From: an uncultured Angelakisella sp.
GTDB lineage: Bacteria; Bacillota; Clostridia; Oscillospirales; Ruminococcaceae
Length of the DNA stretch: 13,664 bases
Direction: 5' to 3'
Assembly: GCA_910585525.1 (NCBI GenBank)
Contig: CAJUFR010000057.1
Location: 1-13,664, forward strand
Part shown: in pieces, positions 6,041 through 13,158 of the stretch
Position numbering within the stretch: position 1 is the stretch's first letter
Layout of the letters: the number at the start of each line of letters is the position of its first letter
Position numbers and translations under genes: made by a program
Notes under the pieces: model-generated
Told to the model about the DNA's origin: nothing
Database searches by the model: none
Seen by the model: the letters and a program-made list of their open reading frames with translations, nothing else

Positions 6041-6565
6041 TTATTTCTCCGAAAAAAGGGCGATGAACTGCCGGTAAAGGTCCCCTGCCGAAAGGTGGAT
6101 GTCGTCCACCAGCTGGGCCAGCCCCCCGGAAAGGTCCAGTTCCTGCTCCACGTCGAAGAAGTCCCGGCTCTTCACCTTGCCGTACCGGCGGCGCAGGATG
6201 CGGTGCCGGTCCTCCGCCGGGTCCAGGGGGGTGCCCAGTTCCTCGTACAGCCGGGCGAAGTCCAGGAACAGTTCCCGGAAGTCGTTCTCCGCCTGGCGCT
6301 TGAACTGGGCCACCACCTTCTCCTCGTCCCGGGGGTCCAAAAAGCGCATCTCCAGCACCGAGACCTCCGCCCCCAGCTCCCGCATCCGGGCGGCCAGCTT
6401 TTTGACGCTGTCCAGGGTCTTGGGGCTTTGGGGGATCATGGCCATGCCGTGGTAGTACTCCGCCCCCAGTTCCTTCAGCTTCCGCCAGATGTACACCCTG
6501 GCCTTGGAGGGCTTGGCGGGGGCGGTGTAGGTGATGCCCAGCCATTTTTGCCGTTCTTCTGTCAT
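6041..6565 (-). CDS. ChrB N-terminal-domain protein (chromate-resistance regulator-like)
   Basis: The 174-residue protein has an N-terminal region that matches the ChrB N-terminal domain pattern: a short strand (LGITYTAPAKP), then SKARVYIWRKLKELGAEYY (20-38), IPQSPKTLDSVKKLAARM and GAEVSVLEMRF (65-75). ChrB proteins elsewhere accompany chromate transporters, but no chrA is in this window and the usual C-terminal ChrB domain is absent. The C-terminal half (80-174) is charged and helical. The role here is therefore open; a link to metal stress is only inferred. ATG 6565 was chosen over a longer start at 6604 because GGGAGG lies about 8 nt before it and the -10 box overlaps the longer start. It has its own promoter and stands alone. 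Confidence 0.7.
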   Translation of the reverse strand: MTEERQKWLGITYTAPAKPSKARVYIWRKLKELGAEYYHGMAMIPQSPKTLDSVKKLAARMRELGAEVSVLEMRFLDPRDEEKVVAQFKRQAENDFRELFLDFARLYEELGTPLDPAEDRHRILRRRYGKVKSRDFFDVEQELDLSGGLAQLVDDIHLSAGDLYRQFIALFSEK

Positions 6566-6594
6566 CTTCTCCGCCTCCCGTCGTCTTTTTTCCC

Positions 6595-6623
6595 ATTGTA
6601 CCAAAACAAATGAGAAATATCAA
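6595..6623 (-). promoter_or_regulatory. sigma-A promoter of the ChrB-like gene
   Basis: On the minus strand TTGATA (6623-6618), a 17-nt spacer and TACAAT (6600-6595). The gene starts 30 nt downstream of the -10 box. Confidence 0.85.
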
Positions 6624-6644
6624 GGCGGGCGGCGTGCCACCGCT

Positions 6645-6695
6645 GGCGGCGCGCCGCCGCTGTCATGCCCTGCCCGGCCCCTTTGGGGCCTTACC
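6645..6695 (-). repeat. 51-nt structured repeat, copy 1 (related copy at 11037-11087 on +)
   Basis: Read on the minus strand it begins GGTAA, has a hairpin GGCCCC-AAA-GGGGCC, then GGGCAGGGC and a second GC-rich hairpin. It aligns without gaps to 11037-11087 with 11 differences, and two of the stem pairs differ on both sides so that pairing is kept. The rest of the 6624-6786 gap holds no gene that I can see. Confidence 0.6.
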
Positions 6696-6786
6696 TGGGT
6701 ACAGGGCGATAGTGTGTGCCTGGAGTCTAGGGCTGGTGTGTTTGGGGGCGGGTCTTGCAATATTTTAGGAATGTTCACAACAAACC

Positions 6787-6815
6787 TTGAAAACGGGGCC
6801 GCAATCGTGTAGAAT
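6787..6815 (+). promoter_or_regulatory. sigma-A promoter of pgi
   Basis: TTGAAA (6787-6792), a 17-nt spacer, and TAGAAT (6810-6815). This predicts a 5' leader of about 100 nt before pgi. Confidence 0.85.
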
Positions 6816-6868
6816 AGATACAAAGCTGGGGGCTTGCCCGCTCCCGGCAAAAAGAAGCACAAAAATAC

Positions 6869-6901
6869 CCGCCGGGACACCCCCGGGAGAAGGCCCGGCG
6901 G
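6869..6901 (+). other. hairpin in the pgi 5' leader
   Basis: CCGCCGGG (6869-6876) pairs with CCCGGCGG (6894-6901), with a CCCCGGG palindrome in the loop. It ends 2-3 nt before the GGAAAGGAG ribosome site, so it could affect ribosome access. No known riboswitch is recognised. Confidence 0.5.
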
Positions 6902-6921
6902 CGGAAAGGAGTTCTGGAGAT

Positions 6922-8259
6922 ATGGCCATGAAGCTGCAAGAAAAGTATCTGGCCCCCTTCGTCGCCCCCTGGGAATTACAGGGGATGGCGCCTATGGTGG
7001 CCGCTGCCGCCCGCCAGGTGGAGGAGGGCACCGGCCTTGGGAACGACTTTTTGGGCTGGGTGCATCTGCCTACCCGGCACGACAGGGAGGAGGTCCAGCG
7101 CATCAAGGCGGCCGCCCAGCGGATCAAACAGGACAGCCAGGTGCTGGTGGTCATCGGCATCGGCGGCTCCTACCTGGGGGCCCGCTCCGCCATCGAGCTG
7201 ATGAAGGGCACCTTCCACAACGACCTGCGGAAGGACGGCCCGGAGATCGTCTTTGCCGGCTGCAACATCTCCAGTTCCTACATGCGCCAGGTGCTGGCGC
7301 TGGTGGAGGGCAAGGACTTTTCGGTGAACATCATCTCCAAATCCGGCACCACCACCGAGCCCGCCCTGGCCTTCCGGGTGTTCCGCAAGCTGCTCATCGA
7401 AAAATACGGTGAGAAAGAGGCGGCCAAGCGCATCTACTGCACCACCGACAAGGCCCGGGGCACCCTCAAGGGCCTGGCCGACCGGGAGGGGTACGAGACC
7501 TTCGTCATCCCCGACGACGTGGGGGGCCGCTACTCGGTGCTCACCGCCGTGGGCCTGCTGCCCATCGCCGTGGCCGGCTGCGACATCGACAAGATCCTGG
7601 AGGGGGCCGCCGCCGCCGAAAAGGAACTGGCCGAGCCGGACCTGATGAAGAACGACTGCTACCGCTACGCCGCCCTGCGGAACATCCTCTGCCGCAAGGG
7701 CAAGACCACCGAGATCTTCGTCAACTACGAGCCCGCCCTCACCATGATGAACGAGTGGCTCAAGCAGCTGTTCGGGGAGAGCGAGGGCAAGGACCAGAAG
7801 GGCATCTTCCCCGCCTCGGTGGCCTTCTCCACCGACCTCCACTCCATGGGGCAGTTCATCCAGGACGGCAACCGCAACCTCTTCGAGACGGTCATCGACG
7901 TGGGCGCCCCCGCCCAGGACTTCTTCATCGAGGACGACCCGGAGAACCTGGACGGCCTCAACTTCCTGTCCGGCCAGGAGATGTCCAAGGTGAACCGCCG
8001 GGCACTGGAGGGGACCATCCTGGCCCACACCCAGGGCGGGGTGCCCAACATGGTGCTGGAGCTCCCCGACACCAGCGAGTACGAGTACGGCTACATGGTC
8101 TACTTCTTTGAGAAGGCCTGCGCCGTCTCCGGCTATCTCTCCGGGGTGAACCCCTTTGACCAGCCCGGGGTGGAGGCCTACAAGAAGAACATGTTCGCCC
8201 TCCTGGGCAAGCCCGGCTACGAGGACCTGCGGGGCGAACTCCTGGAGAAGCTGAAATAA
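6922..8259 (+). CDS. pgi: glucose-6-phosphate isomerase
   Basis: The 445-residue protein interconverts glucose 6-phosphate and fructose 6-phosphate in the cytoplasm and has the length of the short bacterial type (about 450). Motifs: GIGGSYLGARSAIELM (79-94), the phosphate site SKSGTTTEPALAFR (139-152), DDVGGRYSVLTAVGLLPIAV (198-217), QLFGESEGK (282-290) with the likely catalytic Glu, STDLHSMGQ (303-311) with the likely catalytic His307, and QPGVEAYK (414-421) with the likely catalytic Lys421. ATG 6922 has GGAAAGGAG 10 nt upstream; a second ATG at 6928 has GGAG 8 nt upstream and could also be used. It leads a two-gene transcript with the small P-loop gene 41 bp downstream; a GCGGC/GCCGC hairpin lies in that gap without a T run. 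Confidence 0.97.
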   Translation: MAMKLQEKYLAPFVAPWELQGMAPMVAAAARQVEEGTGLGNDFLGWVHLPTRHDREEVQRIKAAAQRIKQDSQVLVVIGIGGSYLGARSAIELMKGTFHNDLRKDGPEIVFAGCNISSSYMRQVLALVEGKDFSVNIISKSGTTTEPALAFRVFRKLLIEKYGEKEAAKRIYCTTDKARGTLKGLADREGYETFVIPDDVGGRYSVLTAVGLLPIAVAGCDIDKILEGAAAAEKELAEPDLMKNDCYRYAALRNILCRKGKTTEIFVNYEPALTMMNEWLKQLFGESEGKDQKGIFPASVAFSTDLHSMGQFIQDGNRNLFETVIDVGAPAQDFFIEDDPENLDGLNFLSGQEMSKVNRRALEGTILAHTQGGVPNMVLELPDTSEYEYGYMVYFFEKACAVSGYLSGVNPFDQPGVEAYKKNMFALLGKPGYEDLRGELLEKLK

Positions 8260-8300
8260 AAGCGGCTTTTGGCCGCGCCGATGATAAGGAGGACAAAACT

Positions 8301-8717
8301 ATGATCCGTTTGATCGTGGGCAACAAAGGTTCCGGCAAGACCAAGACCCTCATCCGCATGACCAACGAGGCGGTGGGCAGTTCCAGCGGCAACGTCGTCT
8401 GCCTGGAGAAGGGCCTCAAACTCACCTATGACATCTCCCACAAGGCCCGCCTGGTGGACACCGACGAGTACGAGGTGGAGGGCTTCGACGCCCTGTTCGG
8501 CTTCCTCTCCGGCCTGATGGCGGGGAACTACGACATCACCCACATCTTTGTGGACGCCACCCTCAAGATCGGCGGCCGTGACTACGAGGCCTTTGCCGGC
8601 CTGCTGGACCGGCTGGTAAAACTCCCCGCCGCCCAGCACGTGGAGTTGGTCTTTACCGTCTCCTGCGACGCCTCCGAGCTGCCCCAGCGGGTACAGGAGT
8701 ATATTATCACCGGCTGA
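8301..8717 (+). CDS. very small P-loop ATPase-like protein, unknown function
   Basis: A 138-residue protein with Walker A GNKGSGKT (7-14) and a Walker B-like strand HIFVDA (81-86). It also has a late strand VELVFTVSCDASELP (114-128) that looks like a sensor strand. The polypeptide is nearly all P-loop core, with no added domain, membrane segment or DNA-binding motif. AAGGAGG lies 8 nt before the ATG. It follows pgi by 41 bp with no terminator between and is followed by a strong terminator, so it is probably co-transcribed with pgi. I recognise similar small ATP-binding hypotheticals in clostridia but not a function. Nucleotide binding is well supported; hydrolysis is an inference. Confidence 0.85.
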   Translation: MIRLIVGNKGSGKTKTLIRMTNEAVGSSSGNVVCLEKGLKLTYDISHKARLVDTDEYEVEGFDALFGFLSGLMAGNYDITHIFVDATLKIGGRDYEAFAGLLDRLVKLPAAQHVELVFTVSCDASELPQRVQEYIITG

Positions 8718-8738
8718 GGAAAAAGATAGGACAGGTTT

Positions 8739-8768
8739 GCCCCCCGGGTCTGCCGGGGGGCTTTTCTG
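8739..8768 (+). terminator. intrinsic terminator after the pgi unit
   Basis: A perfect 9-bp stem GCCCCCCGG (8739-8747) with CCGGGGGGC (8753-8761), a 5-nt loop, then TTTTCTGTT. Confidence 0.92.
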
Positions 8769-8797
8769 TTGGGGCGGGGCTTTATTCCTGGGCTATC

Positions 8798-8826
8798 TTG
8801 ACAAATCCGGGAAAAATCACTACAAT
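8798..8826 (+). promoter_or_regulatory. sigma-A promoter of trmL-degV
   Basis: TTGACA (8798-8803), a 17-nt spacer and TACAAT (8821-8826), near consensus. It lies 56 nt before the trmL start. Confidence 0.92.
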
Positions 8827-8882
8827 ATCCCTAGCGCCACCATATAACCGGTGTTACATTTTCCGTGGGGAGGAGGGTCCCC

Positions 8883-9398
8883 GTGCCACAGTTGAATCTG
8901 GTCCTGGTGGAACCCCGCATCCCCCAGAACACGGGGAACATCGCCCGCACCTGCGCCGCCACCGGCGCGCGGCTGCACCTGGTGGAGCCGCTGGGCTTTT
9001 CCATCGACAGCGCCAAGCTGCGGCGGGCGGGGCTGGACTACTGGGACTACCTGGATATCACCCGGTACCCCAGCCTGGAGGACTTTTTGGACCGCGCCCG
9101 GGGGGAGGAACTCTTCTTCTTCACCACCAAGGGGCGGCAGGTCCACTCCCAGGCATGCTATCCCGACCCCGCCTGGCTGGTGTTCGGCCGGGAGGACGCC
9201 GGGCTGCCGGAGGAACTGCTGCTCCGCCGGCCGGACCGCTGCCTGCGGCTGCCCATGCGGCCGGGGCTGCGGAGCCTGAACCTTTCCAACACCGTGGCCG
9301 TCGCCGCCTACGAGGTGCTGCGACAATGGGATTACCCGGAACTGCAAAACGCCGGGAGGCTCCACCAGTACCGCTGGGAGGACGCCCCCCGGGTATGA
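8883..9398 (+). CDS. trmL: TrmL, tRNA (cytidine/uridine-34 2'-O)-methyltransferase
   Basis: The 171-residue protein is a SPOUT-class methyltransferase that methylates the wobble ribose of certain tRNA-Leu species using SAM. Motifs: LVLVEPRIPQNTGNIARTCA (6-25) with the N-terminal RNA/SAM contacts, LVEPLGFSID (33-42), KLRRAGLDYWDY (45-56), FGREDAGLPEEL (101-112) and the knotted C-terminal region LRSLNLSNTVAVAAYEVL (129-146). GTG 8883 was chosen because AGGAGG (8871-8876) is 6 nt upstream; an earlier in-frame GTG at 8865 would precede this box. It leads a two-gene transcript; degV starts 37 bp after its stop. Confidence 0.94.
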   Translation: MPQLNLVLVEPRIPQNTGNIARTCAATGARLHLVEPLGFSIDSAKLRRAGLDYWDYLDITRYPSLEDFLDRARGEELFFFTTKGRQVHSQACYPDPAWLVFGREDAGLPEELLLRRPDRCLRLPMRPGLRSLNLSNTVAVAAYEVLRQWDYPELQNAGRLHQYRWEDAPRV

Positions 9399-9435
9399 TA
9401 GCCATTCTGATCCAGATAAACAGGAGGAGACCGCT

Positions 9436-10308
9436 TTGCTGAAGATCATTACCGATTCCGCCGCCGACGTCCCAAAGAACGAGGCCGAACAGTACGACAT
9501 CCGGGTCATGGGCATCCCCATCACCGTGGACGGGGTCAGCTACCGGGAGAGCGTGGACTTTACCAGCGAGGAATATTACGGGATGCTCACCGCCGCCAAG
9601 GCCATCCCCACCACCGCCCAGATCACCCTGATGGAGTTCGCCGACGCCTTCCGGGAGGAGATCGCCGCCGGCAACCGGCAGCTGATCTGCGTCACCATCA
9701 CCTCCCGGGGCTCCGGCATCTACAACGCCGCTTGTCTGGCCCAGCAGATGGTGCTGGAGGAGCAGCAGTCGGACGGGGAGGAGGTCACCATCGACGTGGT
9801 GGACTCCGGCTCCTACACCTATGTTTACGGCCACGCCGTGGTGGCCGCCGCCAAGGCCGCCCAGGAGGGCAAGGGCCGGGAGGAGGTGCTGGAGCTGCTC
9901 CGCCGGGAGCTGTCCACCTGGCAGGTCTACTTCGCCATGACCAACCTGGACTTCGCCAAAAAGAGCGGCCGCATCACCTCCACCGCCGCCTTCGTGGGGG
10001 AGGTGCTGGGCTTCCGCCCTCTGCTGACCATCCACAACGGGGAGACCGACACCATCCAGAAGGTCCGTGGGGATCACAAACTCATCCCCACCATGGTGGA
10101 CTATTTTAAAAAGAGGGTCAGTGACGACGGGCGGGGATTTTACATCGTCCACGCCCGGGACAAGGAACTGGCCAAGGAGTTGCGCAAAACGCTGGAAAAG
10201 ACCACCGGCCGCAAGTGCCTGGGGGAGTACCTCATCGGCGCGTCGGTGACCACCAACGCCGGCCCCACGGTCTTTGGCGTCATCGTGCCCACCGAGGGGA
10301 TCATTTGA
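9436..10308 (+). CDS. DegV family fatty-acid-binding protein (FakB-like)
   Basis: The 290-residue protein is a full-length DegV protein. Family features: the N-terminal TDSAAD (6-11), TITSRGSGIYNAA (87-99) in the place of the usual SSxLSGTY motif, VVDSGSYTYVYGHAVVAAAKA, NLDFAKKSGRI in place of the usual L-x-x-GGRI, and LGFRPLLTIHNGE. DegV proteins bind one fatty acid; FakB members present it to the kinase FakA for phosphorylation. No fakA is in the window, so the FakB role is inferred. The start is TTG 9436 with CAGGAGGAG upstream at good spacing. It is co-transcribed with trmL and followed by a strong terminator. DegV paralogues are common in these bacteria, so no letter symbol is given. Confidence 0.93.
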   Translation: MLKIITDSAADVPKNEAEQYDIRVMGIPITVDGVSYRESVDFTSEEYYGMLTAAKAIPTTAQITLMEFADAFREEIAAGNRQLICVTITSRGSGIYNAACLAQQMVLEEQQSDGEEVTIDVVDSGSYTYVYGHAVVAAAKAAQEGKGREEVLELLRRELSTWQVYFAMTNLDFAKKSGRITSTAAFVGEVLGFRPLLTIHNGETDTIQKVRGDHKLIPTMVDYFKKRVSDDGRGFYIVHARDKELAKELRKTLEKTTGRKCLGEYLIGASVTTNAGPTVFGVIVPTEGII

Positions 10309-10352
10309 TCGCCCGAGGGGGTTTTTGAAAAAAGGACCGCGCCTACAAAGAC

Positions 10353-10385
10353 GCCCGCCCACCGGAACGGTGGGCGGGCTGTTTT
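10353..10385 (+). terminator. intrinsic terminator after degV
   Basis: A 12-bp stem GCCCGCCCACCG (10353-10364) with CGGTGGGCGGGC (10368-10379), a tight 3-nt loop (or 11 bp with 5 nt), then TGTTTTAA. Confidence 0.9.
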
Positions 10386-10432
10386 AATGGGTAGTGTAAA
10401 GGGAAAGAGACATCCCCCCGCAGGGAATCAAG

Positions 10433-10612
10433 ATCCGCCGGAGGCACCTTATCAGGCCAACTTCAAGGAGGGAGCGGGCGAAACTACCCACTTTAGCGGC
10501 TGCTGAATCCATCCCATACCACCCGCAGCCGCCCGGCCAAGCATCGAGCCGCCAAGGCAGACATCTATCATGGCGCCACGTAGCGCCCCAGCCCAAGCGG
10601 ACTGGGCGGCGT
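10433..10612. repeat. 180-bp direct repeat, copy A
   Basis: This segment aligns without gaps to 13485-13664, with 17 differences in 180 positions by my count; the first 48 bases are identical. Ten differences fall in one 31-nt stretch. Two hairpins recur: GCGGCTGC/GCAGCCGC and GGCGC/GCGCC. Open frames across it look spurious because they run through the terminator and other repeats. No gene is seen in 10386-11214. Confidence 0.85.
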
Positions 10613-10657
10613 AAAAAGGTCCGTTTTTTAGCGACCGACGCCTTTGGCCGTCCGGGT

Positions 10658-10790
10658 CCAGGGCGCAGCCCTGGTCGCTCTTTGCCTTCTTTCTGTCGAC
10701 ACAGAAAGAAGGGCCCCGCCGGCGAGGCGGTCGAAGAGATGCCTGGAAAATTGCAGAAAAGGGGTGGGGAGGAACGAGAACCAAAAGGGA
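10658..10790 (+). repeat. two-hairpin repeat module, copy 1, with 58-bp perfect inverted match to 13083-13140
   Basis: Hairpin 1 is CCAGGGC-GCA-GCCCTGG (10658-10674), preceded by GGT. A linker TCGCTCTTTG follows, then hairpin 2 CCTTCTTTCTGT-CGAC-ACAGAAAGAAGG (10685-10712, 12 bp) and a GC-rich palindrome. Positions 10672-10729 match the reverse complement of 13083-13140 exactly. Weaker ungapped similarity continues to about 10790, including AGGAACGAG at 10770-10778. Confidence 0.85.
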
Positions 10791-10932
10791 AAACCCCCAA
10801 GTTCAAGAAACGGCCTGCGGCCTGTCTTGAAGGAAAGAAGCTGCAAAGGGAAAGGCTTTTGGCGCTCCCGCGTCTGGGTATAGAGTGATCTCGTTCCGGC
10901 CGCCGTGCTTGTCACTTCGAGAAAGCCGCCTG
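10791..10932. other. gene-free stretch with a nested hairpin
   Basis: No convincing gene. It contains TTCAAGA (10802-10808) with TCTTGAA (10825-10831) enclosing GGCC-TGC-GGCC (10812-10822), a two-tier hairpin. The rest shows no feature I can name. Confidence 0.4.
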
Positions 10933-10979
10933 CCGGGAAAAACCTTTCCTGCCTTTTAAAAGGCGGTTTTGATTCCCGG
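10933..10979. repeat. 47-nt imperfect cruciform
   Basis: Three nested inverted repeats share one centre: CCGGGA/TCCCGG (10933-10938 with 10974-10979), AAAACC/GGTTTT (10939-10944 with 10965-10970) and the 14-nt palindrome GCCTTTTAAAAGGC (10951-10964). The role is unknown. Confidence 0.6.
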
Positions 10980-11036
10980 CGGCGGCCATTTAAAAGCTGT
11001 CTTAGTCTCCAGGCTGTCACTATCGTTTTATACTTT

Positions 11037-11087
11037 GGTAAGGCTGCGCAGCAGCCGGGTAGGGCCTGACGGCGGCGGCACGCCGCT
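11037..11087 (+). repeat. 51-nt structured repeat, copy 2
   Basis: It begins GGTAA, has a hairpin GGCTGC-GCA-GCAGCC, then GGGTAGGGC and a GC-rich second hairpin. It is related without gaps to the minus strand of 6645-6695. In the first stem two pairs are changed on both sides (C-G to T-A and C-G to G-C). Confidence 0.6.
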
Positions 11088-11089
11088 TT

Positions 11090-11129
11090 CGCTTCCTGCG
11101 GGAAGCGACCAGGGCCTGCGCGGCCCTGG
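11090..11129 (-). repeat. two-hairpin repeat module, divergent copy 4
   Basis: On the minus strand GGT precedes hairpin 1 CCAGGGCC-GCGCA-GGCCCTGG (11129-11109), then TCGC-type linker and hairpin 2 CGCTTCC-CGCA-GGAAGCG (11107-11090). The order and junction match copy 1, but the second stem is different and shorter. Confidence 0.5.
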
Positions 11130-11185
11130 ACCTGCGGCCCGGTTGGGCGTAGCCCACGTTCCCGAAGGGATCCCGGGCGGGCAGG

Positions 11186-11203
11186 GCGGGGCTTACGCCC
11201 CGC
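11186..11203 (-). terminator. GC hairpin just past rqcH, possible weak terminator
   Basis: A perfect 7-bp stem GCGGGGC/GCCCCGC with a 4-nt loop lies 11 bp beyond the rqcH stop codon. No T run follows, so termination here is uncertain; it may just be part of the repeat island. Confidence 0.35.
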
Positions 11204-11214
11204 AGAGGGTGGGG

Positions 11215-12984
11215 CTACCCCTCCAACAATCCCCTCATCCGGCCGTGGTCCGCCGCCACCATCGCCGTCTGGTAGCTGTCATAGATCACCATCCCCGGCT
11301 TCGCCCCGTTGGGCTTGCGAACATTCTTTACATAGGTGTAATCCACCGGCACCTTCGCCCCCGGCGCCGCCCCCATCCCCGCCGCCGAGTTGCAGGCGGC
11401 CACCACCGCCGCCTCCTCGATGGTCCGGTCCGGGATCTCCCGGGCCCCGTCGGTGACGATGATGACATGTGCCCCGTGTATCTTCTGGGTGTGGAGCCAC
11501 AGGTCGTAATTCCGTGCCTCCCGCAGCGTCAGCTGATCGTTTTGCAGGTTGTTCCGCCCGCAGAGGATCAGGAACCCGTCCGAGGACCGGTACCGCAGCG
11601 GCGGCAGCTTCACCGGCCGCCGCTTCTGCTTCTGGTCCCGGCGCAGATACCCCTGGCTGATCAGTTCCTCCCGGATGCCCTGGAGCTCCTCCTCCGACCC
11701 CGCCCGCTCCAGTTCGGCGATGGCAGACTCCAGGTACTCCAGTTCCACCTCCCCCTTGGCGATGAGTTCCTGCAACTTCCCCTCGGCGGTGGCGGCCTTC
11801 CGGTACTCGGCGTAATATTTCTGGGCGTTCTTTGCGGGAGGGTAGGTGGGGTCCAGGGGGATGTCGATCTCCTCCCCGTCCTGGGAGAAGAAGTTCTGGG
11901 CCCGCAGCGTCCGGTCCCCCCGCTCCATCCGGTAGAGGTTGGCCGAGATGATATCCCCCCACTCCCGATACCGCTGGCGGCCGGCGGTGTCCAACAGTTC
12001 CTGGCGCTGGTGGGTCAGCTTCCGGGCCAGCCGGTCCCGGAGGGTGCAGAGGCTCTTGCGCAGCTGGGCGGTCTTCTGCCGCATCCGCTCCCGGCTGTCC
12101 TTCCCCTGGTAGAACCGGTCCAGCAGGGCGCTGTACCCCTCCGGCCGCTCCACCTGGTAGTCCTCCGGGTACTGCCGCAGGTCCAGGTAGGAGAACTCCA
12201 CCTCCCTGCCGTCGGGGCCCCGGACCAGGGTGGGGGTGCCGCACCCCTCCCCCAGGGCGGTGGCCACCACCCCCAGGTAGAATTCCAGCCGCTGCCGCTG
12301 CTCCGGCGTCAGGGCGGAGGGGACGGTATCGGTGCTGCCGCAGGCAAAGAGCGCCACCTCCCGGCAGACCAGGGGGGAGAGTCCCTCCGCCTGCTCCAGC
12401 ACCGCCTTCCAGAGGGGGGCGTCCCGCCCCGCCAGGATGGCGCCGGCCAGTTCCCGGGGGGAGAGGTCCAGCAGGCTCTTTTTGGCCTGGGCGGGGGGCG
12501 GGGCATAGGCCATGCCGGGGAGGACCTGCCGCACCTCGCTGGTGACGAAGTCCACCCGCTTGGCGGCGTCGATGATCTTCCCCTGGTGGTCCACCAGGAT
12601 GATATTGCTGTGCCGGCCCATGATCTCACAGACCAGGGAGGTCTCCACCCGGTCCCCCAGTTCATTCACCGTCTCGAACACCAGGCGGAGCACCCGGTCC
12701 AGCCCCTGCTGCTCCACCCGGAGCAGCTTGCCGCTGCCCAGGTGCTTGCGCAGCAGCATACAGAACATGGGGGCGGCCTTGGGGTTCTCCAGGCTCTGGG
12801 TGGTGAAGTGGACCTTGGGGGCGGTGGCGTCGGCGGAGAGGAGCAGCTTTTTATTCGCCCCGCTGCCCCGGAGGGTGAGCACCACCAGTTCCCGCCCCGG
12901 CTGGCTGATCTTATCGATACGCGCGCCGGCACAGGCGCTGATCTCTTGGGATATTTTGTGGAGATAGCCTCCGTCGAATGGCAT
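11215..12984 (-). CDS. rqcH: RqcH (NFACT family), ribosome quality-control alanine-tailing factor
   Basis: The 589-residue protein is a full-length bacterial NFACT protein, long annotated as fibronectin-binding protein FbpA. RqcH binds stalled 50S subunits carrying peptidyl-tRNA and recruits tRNA-Ala to add C-terminal alanine tails that mark the chain for degradation. The NFACT-N region opens with MPFDGGYLHKI and holds Asp96-Arg97, equivalent to the essential DR pair of the Bacillus subtilis protein. A coiled-coil region lies at about 296-335, with further helices at 395-445. The NFACT-R domain has GRNNLQND (476-483), DLWLHTQKIHGAHVII (494-509) and YVKNVRKPNGAKPG (551-564). ATG 12984 was chosen because AAGGAGGT lies 9 nt upstream; a 59-residue upstream extension would cover repeat DNA and the ribosome site. 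It stands alone between the two repeat islands. Confidence 0.95.
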   Translation of the reverse strand: MPFDGGYLHKISQEISACAGARIDKISQPGRELVVLTLRGSGANKKLLLSADATAPKVHFTTQSLENPKAAPMFCMLLRKHLGSGKLLRVEQQGLDRVLRLVFETVNELGDRVETSLVCEIMGRHSNIILVDHQGKIIDAAKRVDFVTSEVRQVLPGMAYAPPPAQAKKSLLDLSPRELAGAILAGRDAPLWKAVLEQAEGLSPLVCREVALFACGSTDTVPSALTPEQRQRLEFYLGVVATALGEGCGTPTLVRGPDGREVEFSYLDLRQYPEDYQVERPEGYSALLDRFYQGKDSRERMRQKTAQLRKSLCTLRDRLARKLTHQRQELLDTAGRQRYREWGDIISANLYRMERGDRTLRAQNFFSQDGEEIDIPLDPTYPPAKNAQKYYAEYRKAATAEGKLQELIAKGEVELEYLESAIAELERAGSEEELQGIREELISQGYLRRDQKQKRRPVKLPPLRYRSSDGFLILCGRNNLQNDQLTLREARNYDLWLHTQKIHGAHVIIVTDGAREIPDRTIEEAAVVAACNSAAGMGAAPGAKVPVDYTYVKNVRKPNGAKPGMVIYDSYQTAMVAADHGRMRGLLEG

Positions 12985-13021
12985 GGTGTGTTTACCTCCT
13001 TGGGCCGGGGGGGACCTTTTT

Positions 13022-13158
13022 TTCTCTTTGGGGCTCGTTCCTCTCCTACCCTTTATTGTTATTTTTGAATCGCCTCTTCGTGCGCCTCGCCGGCGGGGCC
13101 CTTCTTTCTGTGTCGACAGAAAGAAGGCAAAGAGCGACCAAGGAGATTCCCCCCTTGG
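13022..13158 (-). repeat. two-hairpin repeat module, copy 2, inverted relative to copy 1
   Basis: On the minus strand hairpin 1 is CCAAGG/CCTTGG (13158-13153 with 13143-13138, 9-nt loop), then the linker TCGCTCTTTG, hairpin 2 (13127-13100, same 12-bp stem as copy 1) and the GC palindrome. Positions 13140-13083 equal 10672-10729 exactly; ungapped weaker similarity extends to about 13022. The module ends about 40 bp before the rqcH start, so it may overlap the rqcH promoter or leader. No clear promoter is visible there. Confidence 0.85.

Noticed and set aside
10384..11020. Minus-strand open frames of 110-140 codons across the repeat island, and a similar one at 13292-13648.
   Set aside because: They span hairpins and repeats, have no ribosome site, and the shared peptide follows from the shared 180-bp repeat; codon differences show no protein-level bias that I can see.
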